Source: Hyphomicrobiales bacterium (GTDB lineage: Bacteria; Pseudomonadota; Alphaproteobacteria; Rhizobiales; Beijerinckiaceae). Taken from it: a stretch of 27,954 bases of DNA. Of this stretch, positions 15,342-22,561 are shown piece by piece. Under the pieces are notes generated by a model. It did no database searches, was not told the DNA's origin, and saw only the letters and a list, made by a program, of their open reading frames with translations. The stretch covers positions 1 to 27,954 of the forward strand of contig JANYDZ010000407.1 in the NCBI GenBank assembly GCA_025363375.1, in the 5' to 3' direction. A program made the position numbers and the translations under genes. The number at the start of each line of letters is the position of its first letter. Position 1 is the stretch's first letter.

Positions 15342-16619
15342 TCACGTCAAAATCCCCGCCAGATTTTTTGCAAACAGCAGCATCAACAGCGCGGCCGCGG
15401 CCAACACAAGCATCGGCGGCCATGCCCGCCGAAACACCTGACCGACGGAGCCGCCGCCGACCACATGGCAAGCAAGCGCCGCGGCAACTGAAGTCGGCGG
15501 CACAAATTCCGCCAACGCGGCAATGCCCGAGAGCGCGGCGACGTTGATGATCATGTCCTGTCCGATGAACGAGAAGGCGGCGGGCACGCCGACAACGTCG
15601 GCGACGGCCATTGATGTCAGCGTGCCGCCAACGAGCGGCATGCCCACCAGCAAGCCGGGATAGATCCATGGCGCGTCGAGCGACAGGGTGCTGACCACAA
15701 GCCAGCCGCGCACGCCGGTCAAAGTCATGATTTGCACGACAACGCCAACGGCGACGAGCACAGCGCCCAACAGCAACGGCGTGCCGGTGAAAGTCGAATA
15801 AACCGCGCCGCGAAATCCGGCTCGCGAAGTCATCGGCGCCGCGACAAGTCCACCGATCACGAGAACAAGGGGGCTCGCGGGATCAACGATCATTGTTGGG
15901 AACAGGCGCGCCGACAGCCAGATCGCCACCATCAGCGCAAATGGCGCGAGGCCGAGCAGGCATGAGCACAGGCTTGCGTTCTCGTCCGGCGCGGTCGGCG
16001 GCAGCGTTGGCCCCCGCCAATGACCGAACCACACGAGCGCGGCGATGGCGAGCGGCAGCGACAAGGCCAGCAACGCGCCGGTGACGCCGGTCCAAGGCAT
16101 GTTGACGCCGTCGGCAAGCAGCATAGCTGGAACATTCATAGGCGGCGCGATCATGCCCGCGGTCGCCATCACGGCTATGAAGGCGGCGTTCGCCGGGTCG
16201 TCAAAGCCGACGCGGCGCAACGCCGGCACGGCAAAGACGCCAGCCGCGAGCACTGCGACACCCGAGAGTCCTACGAACATGCCGACGATGAAAATCGGCA
16301 AACCCGCGAGCGCCAGAACAGGCGGCACGAGCCCGCCCACACATTTCACAAAGCCCGCGGCGGCGGCTTCCGCCGCGCCGCTCGCGCGCATCATGTGGCC
16401 GAAGAAGGCGCCGGCAAACAGCGCCAGAATGAGATTGATGAACCCGAAGCCGCCTTCGACGAGATGACGAAACGGAAAACCAAAATCGCCTATGAAAGCA
16501 GCGACGACGGAGGCCGCGAGAAACGCCGCCGGCAGGCTCCAGCGCCGCGCCACGCGCAGCAGCAAAAACAACCCCAGCGCGACGACGAATATGACGCCCG
16601 GGTGCAATCCAAAGATCAT
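15342..16619 (-). CDS. DctM-like (TRAP large subunit/ion transporter superfamily) permease
   Basis: The protein has 425 residues, almost wholly hydrophobic with about 11-12 helices. The central GMIAPPMNVPAMLLADG corresponds to the conserved loop (G-x-I-x-PP) of TRAP large permeases, and a related GGTLTSMAVADVVGVPAAF loop appears in the second half, consistent with the internal two-fold repeat of this superfamily. No TRAP small subunit or periplasmic binding protein gene lies nearby, so it may work alone. AGAGGG precedes the ATG. It is the last gene of the pgs operon, 39 nt after the pgsW-like gene. It may export polymer, import glutamate-like monomers, or supply counter-ions; sequence does not decide. 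Confidence 0.68.
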   Translation of the reverse strand: MIFGLHPGVIFVVALGLFLLLRVARRWSLPAAFLAASVVAAFIGDFGFPFRHLVEGGFGFINLILALFAGAFFGHMMRASGAAEAAAAGFVKCVGGLVPPVLALAGLPIFIVGMFVGLSGVAVLAAGVFAVPALRRVGFDDPANAAFIAVMATAGMIAPPMNVPAMLLADGVNMPWTGVTGALLALSLPLAIAALVWFGHWRGPTLPPTAPDENASLCSCLLGLAPFALMVAIWLSARLFPTMIVDPASPLVLVIGGLVAAPMTSRAGFRGAVYSTFTGTPLLLGAVLVAVGVVVQIMTLTGVRGWLVVSTLSLDAPWIYPGLLVGMPLVGGTLTSMAVADVVGVPAAFSFIGQDMIINVAALSGIAALAEFVPPTSVAAALACHVVGGGSVGQVFRRAWPPMLVLAAAALLMLLFAKNLAGILT

Positions 16620-16627
16620 CTTGCCCT

Positions 16628-16657
16628 CTTGGGGTTCCGCCCAGCTTGGGGTTCCGC
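16628..16657. repeat. Short direct repeat between pgsW-like gene and permease
   Basis: CTTGGGGTTCCGC occurs at 16628-16640 and again at 16645-16657, with a 17-nt period. It fills most of the 39-nt gap between the two genes and ends two bases before the stop codon of the pgsW-like gene. It is probably a small duplication; no regulatory role is evident. Confidence 0.45.
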
Positions 16658-16658
16658 T

Positions 16659-17690
16659 TTATTTCGCGCCGCGCGTCACACTGTAGATCGCGACATTGTT
16701 TCCCGGCGTCGGCGATGGCCTCGGGTCGAATGGCAATCCGTGCTCGATCGCCAGGCGTCTGAAGTTGATCACGTTTAGCATTGGCGCGCCGGCTTGCGCT
16801 AGTCGCATGGCGAGGCCTGGAATTCCATCGTGGCAGGCGGCCGCGGGCAGCAGGCCCGGCGGCAGCTCATAGGATTCCCGGCAGGTTCCCAACCCGATCA
16901 ACGCCGCGCCGACATTGATGACGGCGCCCGCGCGCGCGCCTTCGCCGACGCCGCGCGTTACGTGCGCGAGCAGCGCGTCGATGAGCGGGGCGAGCGGGCT
17001 TTCCTCGACGAGCGGCACGGCGCTGGTTGCCGCAGAGGCGCGCAGCGCGGCTACGGCCGCGCGATCCATGCCGGAGGCGACGCCGTTTTCGCCGCCAAGC
17101 GCGGCCGCGGTCACATTCGTCTGGATCAGGCCGCGCGCGCGAAGCGCCGCGTGCATGTCGAGCCAGTTGAACGCGGGATCGTTGGCGCCGAACATCGAAG
17201 CGCTCAGCGAGGCGATGACGACAGGCTTCAGTCCCGCCGCCTCCGTCGCCGCGATGGCCGCTATATTGGCTCCCACAAACGAGCCCGAGACGACAATCAC
17301 AACGGGCGTTCCTGGGGCGAGCTTGAGCGCGTCCAGTTCACGCACCAGATAGGCGGCGACATCGGGATTCGTAGCGGTGCGTTTGGAAGCCAGATCGCCA
17401 AGCGTCGTGGTCAGCGCGCTGAATTCGGCGCCGATCATGCCGGTGCGGTTGGGATCGATGTCGGTCGACGGCATTAATCCGCGCTTTTCTTTTTCCGCGC
17501 GCAGCACAATCGCCGCCGATTGCACGACGCGCGCGGCGGCGAGCATTTCAGCGAAGTGTGGATGTGGGACGCGCGGCGCGGCGGCCTCGGAAAGCAACCA
17601 CGAAACAATCGCGGCGCACGCCAGCGACGCGAGCCACCCAGGGCGGATCCGCGCAGTCGCATATGGCCTCATTGCGACAGGATGCGTCAT
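16659..17690 (-). CDS. pgsW: Poly-gamma-glutamate system protein (PgsW-like)
   Basis: The protein has 343 residues from ATG 17690, whose ATGA overlaps the pgsC stop; the longer open frame upstream lies over pgsC and is not used. An N-terminal membrane segment (about 16-35) anchors it, with the rest predicted outside the cytoplasm. Visible features are a FAEMLAAARVVQSAAIVLRAEKEKRG-type helix, DIDPNRTGMIG, a Rossmann-like strand-loop PVVIVVSGSFVGANIAA and a second VINVGAALIGLG turn. I associate this pattern with the family called poly-gamma-glutamate system protein (PgsW), which is found next to pgsB and pgsC. Its exact biochemical role is unknown. The gene name is given on the basis of context and pattern together. 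Confidence 0.78.
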   Translation of the reverse strand: MTHPVAMRPYATARIRPGWLASLACAAIVSWLLSEAAAPRVPHPHFAEMLAAARVVQSAAIVLRAEKEKRGLMPSTDIDPNRTGMIGAEFSALTTTLGDLASKRTATNPDVAAYLVRELDALKLAPGTPVVIVVSGSFVGANIAAIAATEAAGLKPVVIASLSASMFGANDPAFNWLDMHAALRARGLIQTNVTAAALGGENGVASGMDRAAVAALRASAATSAVPLVEESPLAPLIDALLAHVTRGVGEGARAGAVINVGAALIGLGTCRESYELPPGLLPAAACHDGIPGLAMRLAQAGAPMLNVINFRRLAIEHGLPFDPRPSPTPGNNVAIYSVTRGAK

Positions 17691-18124
17691 GCCCAGCGCG
17701 CCACGACGAGCAAAATAATTCGCACAATGGACGCGGCGATCGCCAACATCGCCAGCGTCGGCCAGACGCCCTGTCGAATGAACTGGTGCGCCAGCAGTCC
17801 CGGCACAATGAAGCCAAGGCCAGCCCAATCGAGCCAAGTTGGCGCGAGGCCCGGCGCCAGATTTTGCGCGCCGACGCTAAGCGTCATTCCCGCCAGGATC
17901 GCTATGGAAAATCGGCGATTGCCATACAGCATAAGCCAGTTGCCAGACAGGCGCACGAGCCCGAAACTCGCGAACGCCACGAGCATGAAGCCCGCGAGCG
18001 CGGCGGGGCGATCCAGCAGCAACGCCACGTAGCCGGGGACGATAACGCCGCCAGCGGAAAGCCCCAGGAGTTCGACAAGCGCCAGGCTGACGACAACGCC
18101 GATGATGAGAGAAGCCGTCAGCAT
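17687..18124 (-). CDS. pgsC: Poly-gamma-glutamate biosynthesis protein PgsC/CapC
   Basis: Small integral membrane subunit of poly-gamma-glutamate synthase. It has 145 residues, the usual family length (about 150), with five hydrophobic stretches and the conserved start LVELLGLSAGGVIVPGYVAL (residues 17-36) plus FIVPGLLAHQ near 104-113. PgsC forms the membrane part of the complex with the PgsB ligase. The ATG overlaps the pgsB stop by 7 nt (ATGCTGA) and its own stop overlaps the pgsW-like ATG by 4 nt, so the three products are translationally coupled. Identity is well supported by length, pattern and neighbour. Confidence 0.92.
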   Translation of the reverse strand: MLTASLIIGVVVSLALVELLGLSAGGVIVPGYVALLLDRPAALAGFMLVAFASFGLVRLSGNWLMLYGNRRFSIAILAGMTLSVGAQNLAPGLAPTWLDWAGLGFIVPGLLAHQFIRQGVWPTLAMLAIAASIVRIILLVVARWA

Positions 18125-19299
18125 GAGAGCGCACGCTTATTCACTTCATCGACAATGGCCGCTCCGATGCCCTGGAAATTGCCTACTCCCCAGATTGCGC
18201 GGCTTTCGCCTGCGAAATCAGCGGCTTCGGCGAGTGCGGCGTCAGCCGCGCCCGCGCGCAACCGCCTGACGGCGTCGCTGGCGAACCCGGCCCGGCGCGC
18301 AAGCCGCAAAGCGGAACGATCGCCGGCGACGAGAACGCGCGGCGCTGGATGCAGCGCCGCGAGGAATTCGAAAAACTTTCGCGTACGCAGCGGCCTGTCG
18401 CCGCGCGCGTTGAATAGAACGACCGAGGCCTCGCCCATAGGCGACGCCTTCCATAGCAATTCAAACGAGGCGACATCATTGCAGGCGAACGCGTTGGCGA
18501 AGCGGACGGCGCGGCCGTTGACGACGAGGCGCTTTACAAAAAATTGACCGGGATCGCCCGTCATGCAATCGATGGCGCGCGCGGCGATTTCATTTTGGAC
18601 GCCATGCGCCGCGCAAGCCGCGAGCGCCAATGCGCGATTGGCCTCGTCAACATCGAGCGAGGCCGTTTCGACGATCGTCATGCGGCATCGACGGGCTTCG
18701 GCGCGCGCGCGCAATCCGGGCGAAGCCGCCTCGCTGGCGACGATCATGCGCCCACCTTCGGGCGTCGCCCAGACGAGCGCGTCGGCCATGGCGTTATCCG
18801 CCTCCCCCAAGTCTTCGAAATGATCCGGGCGCGCGTTGGTGATGACCGTTGTTGTCGCGCGCACCAGTTGCGTTTCGCTCACGTGTATCATCTCAGGCTG
18901 GATCGCCATGCATTCCACAACAACGGCGTCAACGCGAAGCCGGGCCGCCTGCCTGAAAAACCGCGCCTGTTCCCGCACCGCCGCCAGCCCGCGTCGGGGC
19001 CAGGCGGCCTCGCTTCCATCCGGCAACACCAGGCGCGGTTCCGAGCCGGTGGTTTTCGCCAGAACGCGCATTCCCCCGGCCCGCAATCCTGCGGCGATCA
19101 TGCGCGTTACCGTGGTTTTTCCACGCGTTCCCGCGACGTGAATGCGGACCGGCGCCGCGCGCAAATTGCGGCGATGAAACCACGCGGCAACGCCGAGCCA
19201 GGCGATGCAAAGGAACAGCGCCAGCAACACGACCGCGAGCAATCTCCCATCGCGAATATGCGCGCCCGGCGCGGGAAAAAACGAAAAATCCGGCGTCAT
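18118..19299 (-). CDS. pgsB: Poly-gamma-glutamate synthase ligase PgsB/CapB
   Basis: ATP-dependent amide ligase of the Mur-ligase superfamily that joins glutamate by gamma-carboxyl bonds. It has 393 residues with an N-terminal membrane helix (about 18-40), the P-loop GTRGKTT at 57-63, ECMAIQPE at 129-136, the NARPDHFEDLG motif at 156-166 and a closing GNFQGIG segment. All are hallmarks of CapB/PgsB. Start ATG 19299 overlaps the stop of the DUF6305-like gene (ATGA). Neither capA/pgsA (calcineurin-like exporter component) nor the small capE/pgsE is visible in this window. The polymer is assumed to be poly-gamma-glutamate; a related polyamide is possible. Confidence 0.93.
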   Translation of the reverse strand: MTPDFSFFPAPGAHIRDGRLLAVVLLALFLCIAWLGVAAWFHRRNLRAAPVRIHVAGTRGKTTVTRMIAAGLRAGGMRVLAKTTGSEPRLVLPDGSEAAWPRRGLAAVREQARFFRQAARLRVDAVVVECMAIQPEMIHVSETQLVRATTTVITNARPDHFEDLGEADNAMADALVWATPEGGRMIVASEAASPGLRARAEARRCRMTIVETASLDVDEANRALALAACAAHGVQNEIAARAIDCMTGDPGQFFVKRLVVNGRAVRFANAFACNDVASFELLWKASPMGEASVVLFNARGDRPLRTRKFFEFLAALHPAPRVLVAGDRSALRLARRAGFASDAVRRLRAGAADAALAEAADFAGESRAIWGVGNFQGIGAAIVDEVNKRALSC

Positions 19300-19889
19300 G
19301 CGCCGCCGGCGAAAAGTTCCTTCAGCGGCCCGCGAAGCTCGACGACGTTGTCGATCACGGCCACCGGAATTTTGCCGGCCCTGGCGATGTTGGCGAACAT
19401 GCCGTCCGCGTCGCTGTCGCTGCGGACGATCAGCAGGTTGGCGCGGGGCGCCGCGAGTTCGATGAGCTGATTTGACAGCGCATCGCGCCGCTCCTCGCCG
19501 CCTACGTGCAGCACGACGACAAATATATCGCGTTTTTTCGCCTCGTCGAGCAGATGCGTGGTCCGCGCAAGCTCATCCTTGATGGTAATGCCGGCGTCGC
19601 CAAATCCCTTGAGGCTGGCGCCCACCGCCAAAAAGACAGTCTTGACGTTGGCGAGCGCGGCGGGCTCCGCGTGCGCGTCATATTCGAAAGCGATTCCGGC
19701 GCGTTTGACCGCGAGCTGAACTTGAAAACCATCGAGGCTCTGCCCGATTGAGGTCACGAGTACCGGCGGCGACGCCTTCCGCCTCTCCTGCGCGGTCAAG
19801 CGCGAAGAAGCCGCCTGGGCAGCCAGCAGACCACCCGTCAGGGCGGCGACGGCCGCGCGGCGGTCGATGAGAGTTTTTGAATGACGCAT
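19296..19889 (-). CDS. Exported protein heading the pgs operon (DUF6305-like)
   Basis: The protein has 197 residues from ATG 19889, chosen because AGGGGGA lies just upstream and a signal follows; the open frame extends 102 codons further but that part looks non-coding. The N-terminus has a twin-arginine (DRRAAVAALTGGLLAA), so export may use the Tat route, with cleavage near residue 30. The mature part is a Rossmann-like alpha/beta domain: PPVLVTSIGQSLDG, VKTVFLAVGASLKGFGDAG, DIFVVVLHVGGEERRD and ANLLIVRSDSDADG. I believe this is the DUF6305 family, which I have seen beside pgs genes, but cannot confirm. First gene of the operon. It may be the periplasmic partner replacing PgsA; that is inference. 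Confidence 0.75.
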   Translation of the reverse strand: MRHSKTLIDRRAAVAALTGGLLAAQAASSRLTAQERRKASPPVLVTSIGQSLDGFQVQLAVKRAGIAFEYDAHAEPAALANVKTVFLAVGASLKGFGDAGITIKDELARTTHLLDEAKKRDIFVVVLHVGGEERRDALSNQLIELAAPRANLLIVRSDSDADGMFANIARAGKIPVAVIDNVVELRGPLKELFAGGA

Positions 19890-20310
19890 GGAAATCCCCC
19901 TGGCGTTCCGAACGAGCGGAGCCTTTGATCGGGATAATTTTTCGCATTGATGGAACGCCGTGTCCAGAACCCGGTCCGCCGGATCAAAACATTCACAAGG
20001 CTCAGGCCAGCGTAAGCTTTTCATCAACCGACCTTCGTGCGCTCCATCGCATCGTGTGCGGCGCTCCGGGTCGCCCCCGCCAGGAACGATGTCTTCAAGT
20101 TCCGCCACCCGGCGGCAAGCCGCCATCGTCATTCGCGTCAAAATCAGATCCCGCCTCCTATTGGACAGGTCTGGATTTCCCAATGGCATTGACAAGTTCG
20201 CCCTCAGGCGGATGTTGTGCTTTGGAATTGCTCAAGTCGCGCGGTCCATCGATCGGGTTCCGTTCGATGGTGCCGCGCCAACACTATGATGACAGCATTT
20301 GGGAGGTCCG
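19890..20310. promoter_or_regulatory. Divergent intergenic region between the pgs operon and the membrane-protein trio
   Basis: This is 421 nt without a convincing gene; small open frames here lack ribosome-binding sites and family patterns. It must hold promoters for both directions. An AT-rich patch at 19934-19942 may contain the -10 of the pgs promoter. A TTGACA at 20189-20194 points toward the plus-strand genes, but no good -10 lies 16-18 nt beyond it. GGCGG-CAAG-CCGCC at 20111-20124 can form a small hairpin. No recognisable operator was found. Confidence 0.45.
19902..19959. repeat. Separated 8-bp inverted repeat in the pgs leader
   Basis: GGCGTTCC at 19902-19909 is the exact reverse complement of GGAACGCC at 19952-19959. 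The arms are 50 bp apart, about five helical turns, just upstream of the first pgs-operon gene. They could be paired operator sites on one DNA face or a stem in the 5' leader of the transcript. Chance cannot be excluded. Confidence 0.3.
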
Positions 20311-20844
20311 ATGATCTGGCGTTGGCTAGCCTGGTTCGAGGAAACCGAATTCGCCACTTGGATTCGAGAAGGCGATTTCATCGCTCAACCATTCGCGACA
20401 TTTTACGTGCTGCTCGGCGTGCATTCCATCGGCATGGCGATCGTCGTCGGCATCTGCATGATGGTGAGCGTGCGCGTATTCGGTTTCATGCGGGGCGCGC
20501 AGGCGTCGCAGATCAATCGACTTATGCGGTTGGCCTGGTGGGGCTTCTACATTAATTTCGCGTCCGGGCTGATCCTGCTCATGGGCCAGCCGCGGCGCGA
20601 GATGATCACCGTCGCGTTCTGGATCAAGATGATCGTCATCGTCATGGCCGTGGTGTCCATGCGGGTCATGCAAAAAGCGCTCGCCAGCGTCGAACCCGTG
20701 CCCGACCCCGATGGGCGCGGGACCGCGGTCGAGGTTGTACCCCGCGCCATGCGCTTGATGGCTTTTCTCATCGATATCTTCTGGTTGACCGCCATTGTGG
20801 CCGGTCGGTTGGTTGGGTATACGCAACCTCCGCCACCAGCGTAA
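20311..20844 (+). CDS. Four-helix membrane protein, DUF6644-like
   Basis: The protein has 177 residues from ATG 20311, with GGGAGG 4 nt upstream. It has four or five hydrophobic segments; the start WRWLAWFEETEFATWIREG and the following VLLGVHSIGMAIVVGICM share the layout of the downstream gene: an amphipathic W-rich N-terminus, a helix with a central histidine (His46 region), a short polar loop, a W-G-F-rich helix and a final KM-rich helix. This suggests the two are paralogues. The histidines within helices could be haem or metal ligands, but none is proven. First gene of a three-gene run with an 83-nt gap to the next. No specific function. Confidence 0.72.
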   Translation: MIWRWLAWFEETEFATWIREGDFIAQPFATFYVLLGVHSIGMAIVVGICMMVSVRVFGFMRGAQASQINRLMRLAWWGFYINFASGLILLMGQPRREMITVAFWIKMIVIVMAVVSMRVMQKALASVEPVPDPDGRGTAVEVVPRAMRLMAFLIDIFWLTAIVAGRLVGYTQPPPPA

Positions 20845-20927
20845 TCCGACAATAGGTCCCGCGCCGTCCCGCGCGCGACGCCAAAATGCATTCAAATACG
20901 GACTTGTAACAAATACGGGCATGCAAG

Positions 20928-21431
20928 ATGAGCGAGCGCGAAGTCGCGATGCTGGAATGGTTCAAACAATGCTGGCCCGGACCCATGGTGCGCGACAGCG
21001 TCTGGATGTTTGCATTCGGCGAATCCATGCATTTTATCGGCCTGTGTTTGCTATTCGGATCGATGCTCGTCGTCGACCTCCGGTTGATGGGTTTCTACAA
21101 GCAAATTTCCGTCGGCGCGGCGTTGGCTTTCCTGCCCTTCGCGCTCGCGGGCTTTCTGATCAACGCGGCCTCCGGCTGGCTGTTTTTTACCAGCGCTCCA
21201 GCAATGTACTGGGAGAACAGCGCGTTTCATTTGAAGATGTGGTTGATCGTTCTGGCGGGCCTCAACGCGCTGGCCTTCACCTTATGGGAACATCGCAAAG
21301 TATCGCTGTTGGGACCCGGCGAAGATACGCCCCTGGCGGCGCGCGCCCTGGCCGGCGTATCGCTCTTACTGTGGTTTTCGGTTCTGCTGCTCGGGCGCTG
21401 GCTGCCCCTGTTCACCGTGGGCACGAATTGA
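20928..21431 (+). CDS. DUF6644-family membrane protein
   Basis: The protein has 167 residues with four helices. The pattern MLEWF..., VWMFAFGESMHFIGLCLLFGSM and LVVDLRLMG, then LPFALAGFLINAASGWLFF and FHLKMWLIVLAGLNALAF (short excerpts of residues 9-115) is the DUF6644 pattern as I know it. The conserved His in ESMHFIG and in the FHLKM helix could coordinate haem in a small b-type cytochrome-like bundle. ATG 20928 has only a weak AAG upstream; an internal ATG at 20952 starts MLEWFKQ, which is closer to the usual family start. 33 nt separate it from the next small membrane gene. Confidence 0.78.
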   Translation: MSEREVAMLEWFKQCWPGPMVRDSVWMFAFGESMHFIGLCLLFGSMLVVDLRLMGFYKQISVGAALAFLPFALAGFLINAASGWLFFTSAPAMYWENSAFHLKMWLIVLAGLNALAFTLWEHRKVSLLGPGEDTPLAARALAGVSLLLWFSVLLLGRWLPLFTVGTN

Positions 21432-21464
21432 CAATCGCGCGGAGCGCCAACAGAGAGAACGGAT

Positions 21465-21722
21465 ATGAGCCTGCCGGTACTTCTCATCGCCATCGGCGCG
21501 GCTTGCCTCGCAGCCTTTGCAGTCGTCAATATAGTCGTGCAACCGCTGTGGTTCCCGAATGAAGTGACGGGCGCAAGGGACGCCAATCCAATAGAGTCCA
21601 GGCCGGCAAGCGCTGGCCCGCACTTCGTCCTGGGCCTATTTTTGGCGGCATTATTTCTAGTCGGCACGCTGCTGATCGTGGCTGGTTGCGTGATCATAGG
21701 CACCGCGAAAGGCTACGGGTGA
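21465..21722 (+). CDS. Small two-helix membrane protein
   Basis: The product has 85 residues with an N-terminal helix (residues 3-25, LPVLLIAIGAACLAAFAVV), a polar loop with ESRPASAGPH, and a second helix (LGLFLAALFLVGTLLIVAG). It follows the DUF6644 gene closely in the same direction. An AGAGAG-type weak ribosome-binding site precedes ATG 21465. No family recognised. It may be a small subunit of a membrane complex with the two upstream proteins; this is inferred from gene order only. Confidence 0.6.
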   Translation: MSLPVLLIAIGAACLAAFAVVNIVVQPLWFPNEVTGARDANPIESRPASAGPHFVLGLFLAALFLVGTLLIVAGCVIIGTAKGYG

Positions 21723-21939
21723 ATTCGGCGGCGCCGCGCGGCGGTTATGTCGCACGGATGCTTGCGACAGGCGCCTCGATTCTCCTCCATCGCGGTCAAC
21801 ACGCCCGGCCGAAACCTTGCCGCGCAAATGACCCCATGATCCAGCCCGCCGCCGAATTCCACGCGCTCCGGCCTGTGTCAATTTGACGATGTCTTGAGGC
21901 GTCCCTGAGGGGGAAAAATAAGAATGCGATTTTGCGCCT
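21723..21939. other. Convergent gap between the membrane-protein trio and the flagellar block
   Basis: This is 217 nt between convergent genes. No intrinsic terminator with a U-run was found. On the minus strand, about 15 codons (near 21863-21907) read SGTPQDIVKLTQA, resembling the C-terminal part of tripartite-tricarboxylate (Bug) binding proteins, but nothing around it continues the match. I treat it as unproven. Confidence 0.3.
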
Positions 21940-22545
21940 TCATTTCCTGGAGTCCAGATCGAAGATCGATTTGCGTGGCGCGAGCGCGGCGGGTGAGCGA
22001 CGCTCATTGTTTTGCTCGTCCGGGTTGGCGCTCGCGATTCGCGCGCCTGGATCTGAAACGACGATCAATTGCCGTCCGTTCCGCTCGATGGATTTGATCC
22101 GACCGAAGGCGGCGAGATAATCGCCTTTGCCGACGCGCACGAAACCGCCGGAGTTGGTCTCGATCCAGACGCGGTCGTCCAGGGTTGGGATGATTTGAAA
22201 GGATTTTGAGGCGCTATATGGCGTCGCAACGCCGCCCGGGATTGTTCCAACCGGCATGGGATCGACGAGTGGATCGTCGATCGTCGGCGGTTTCGACCGA
22301 TCCGGAATAGTCTTCTGCGTCCTGGAAGCAAACGCCAGGGTCTTTGGCCTGGCGAATATGCCAAGATGCTCCAATCCTCCGACACGCGGCTCGACGATAT
22401 CGCTGGCGAGCATGTAGACTGCGAAAGCAGCGGATGAAAACGCGACGGCGACGCCCATGCTTACGAGCGACAAGTCCTCCAGGGATCGTGGACGCCATCG
22501 CGATTTCAGCATTCGCGCCCCTTTGTCGTACGATAAAACAGGCAT
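21940..22545 (-). CDS. Membrane-anchored protein of unknown function after fliI
   Basis: The protein has 201 residues from ATG 22545, with GGAGG 4 nt upstream; an earlier in-frame ATG at 22596 would overlap fliI by 35 nt and has a poorer site. One helix (about 29-47, VSMGVAVAFSSAAFAVYML) anchors it, with a 150-residue domain probably in the periplasm. A compact beta-rich part (SFQIIPTLDDRVWIETNSG, then GRIKSIERNGRQLIVV) looks like a small barrel. It lies 16 nt after fliI and is the last gene of that unit. A flagellar role is inferred from position alone. No family recognised. Confidence 0.7.
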   Translation of the reverse strand: MPVLSYDKGARMLKSRWRPRSLEDLSLVSMGVAVAFSSAAFAVYMLASDIVEPRVGGLEHLGIFARPKTLAFASRTQKTIPDRSKPPTIDDPLVDPMPVGTIPGGVATPYSASKSFQIIPTLDDRVWIETNSGGFVRVGKGDYLAAFGRIKSIERNGRQLIVVSDPGARIASANPDEQNNERRSPAALAPRKSIFDLDSRK

Positions 22546-22561
22546 GCCGCCTCCAACTGGT

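Noticed and set aside
16020..16778. Plus-strand frame of 252 codons across the permease gene
   Set aside because: Very charged, low-complexity sequence opposite a hydrophobic membrane protein, as expected for an antisense frame.
10846..20100. 15-base exact match (ACGATGTCTTCAAGT) between the DUF6351-like gene (about 10846-10860) and the intergenic region near 20086-20100
   Set aside because: One exact match of this length is expected by chance in a window of this size; flanks do not align.
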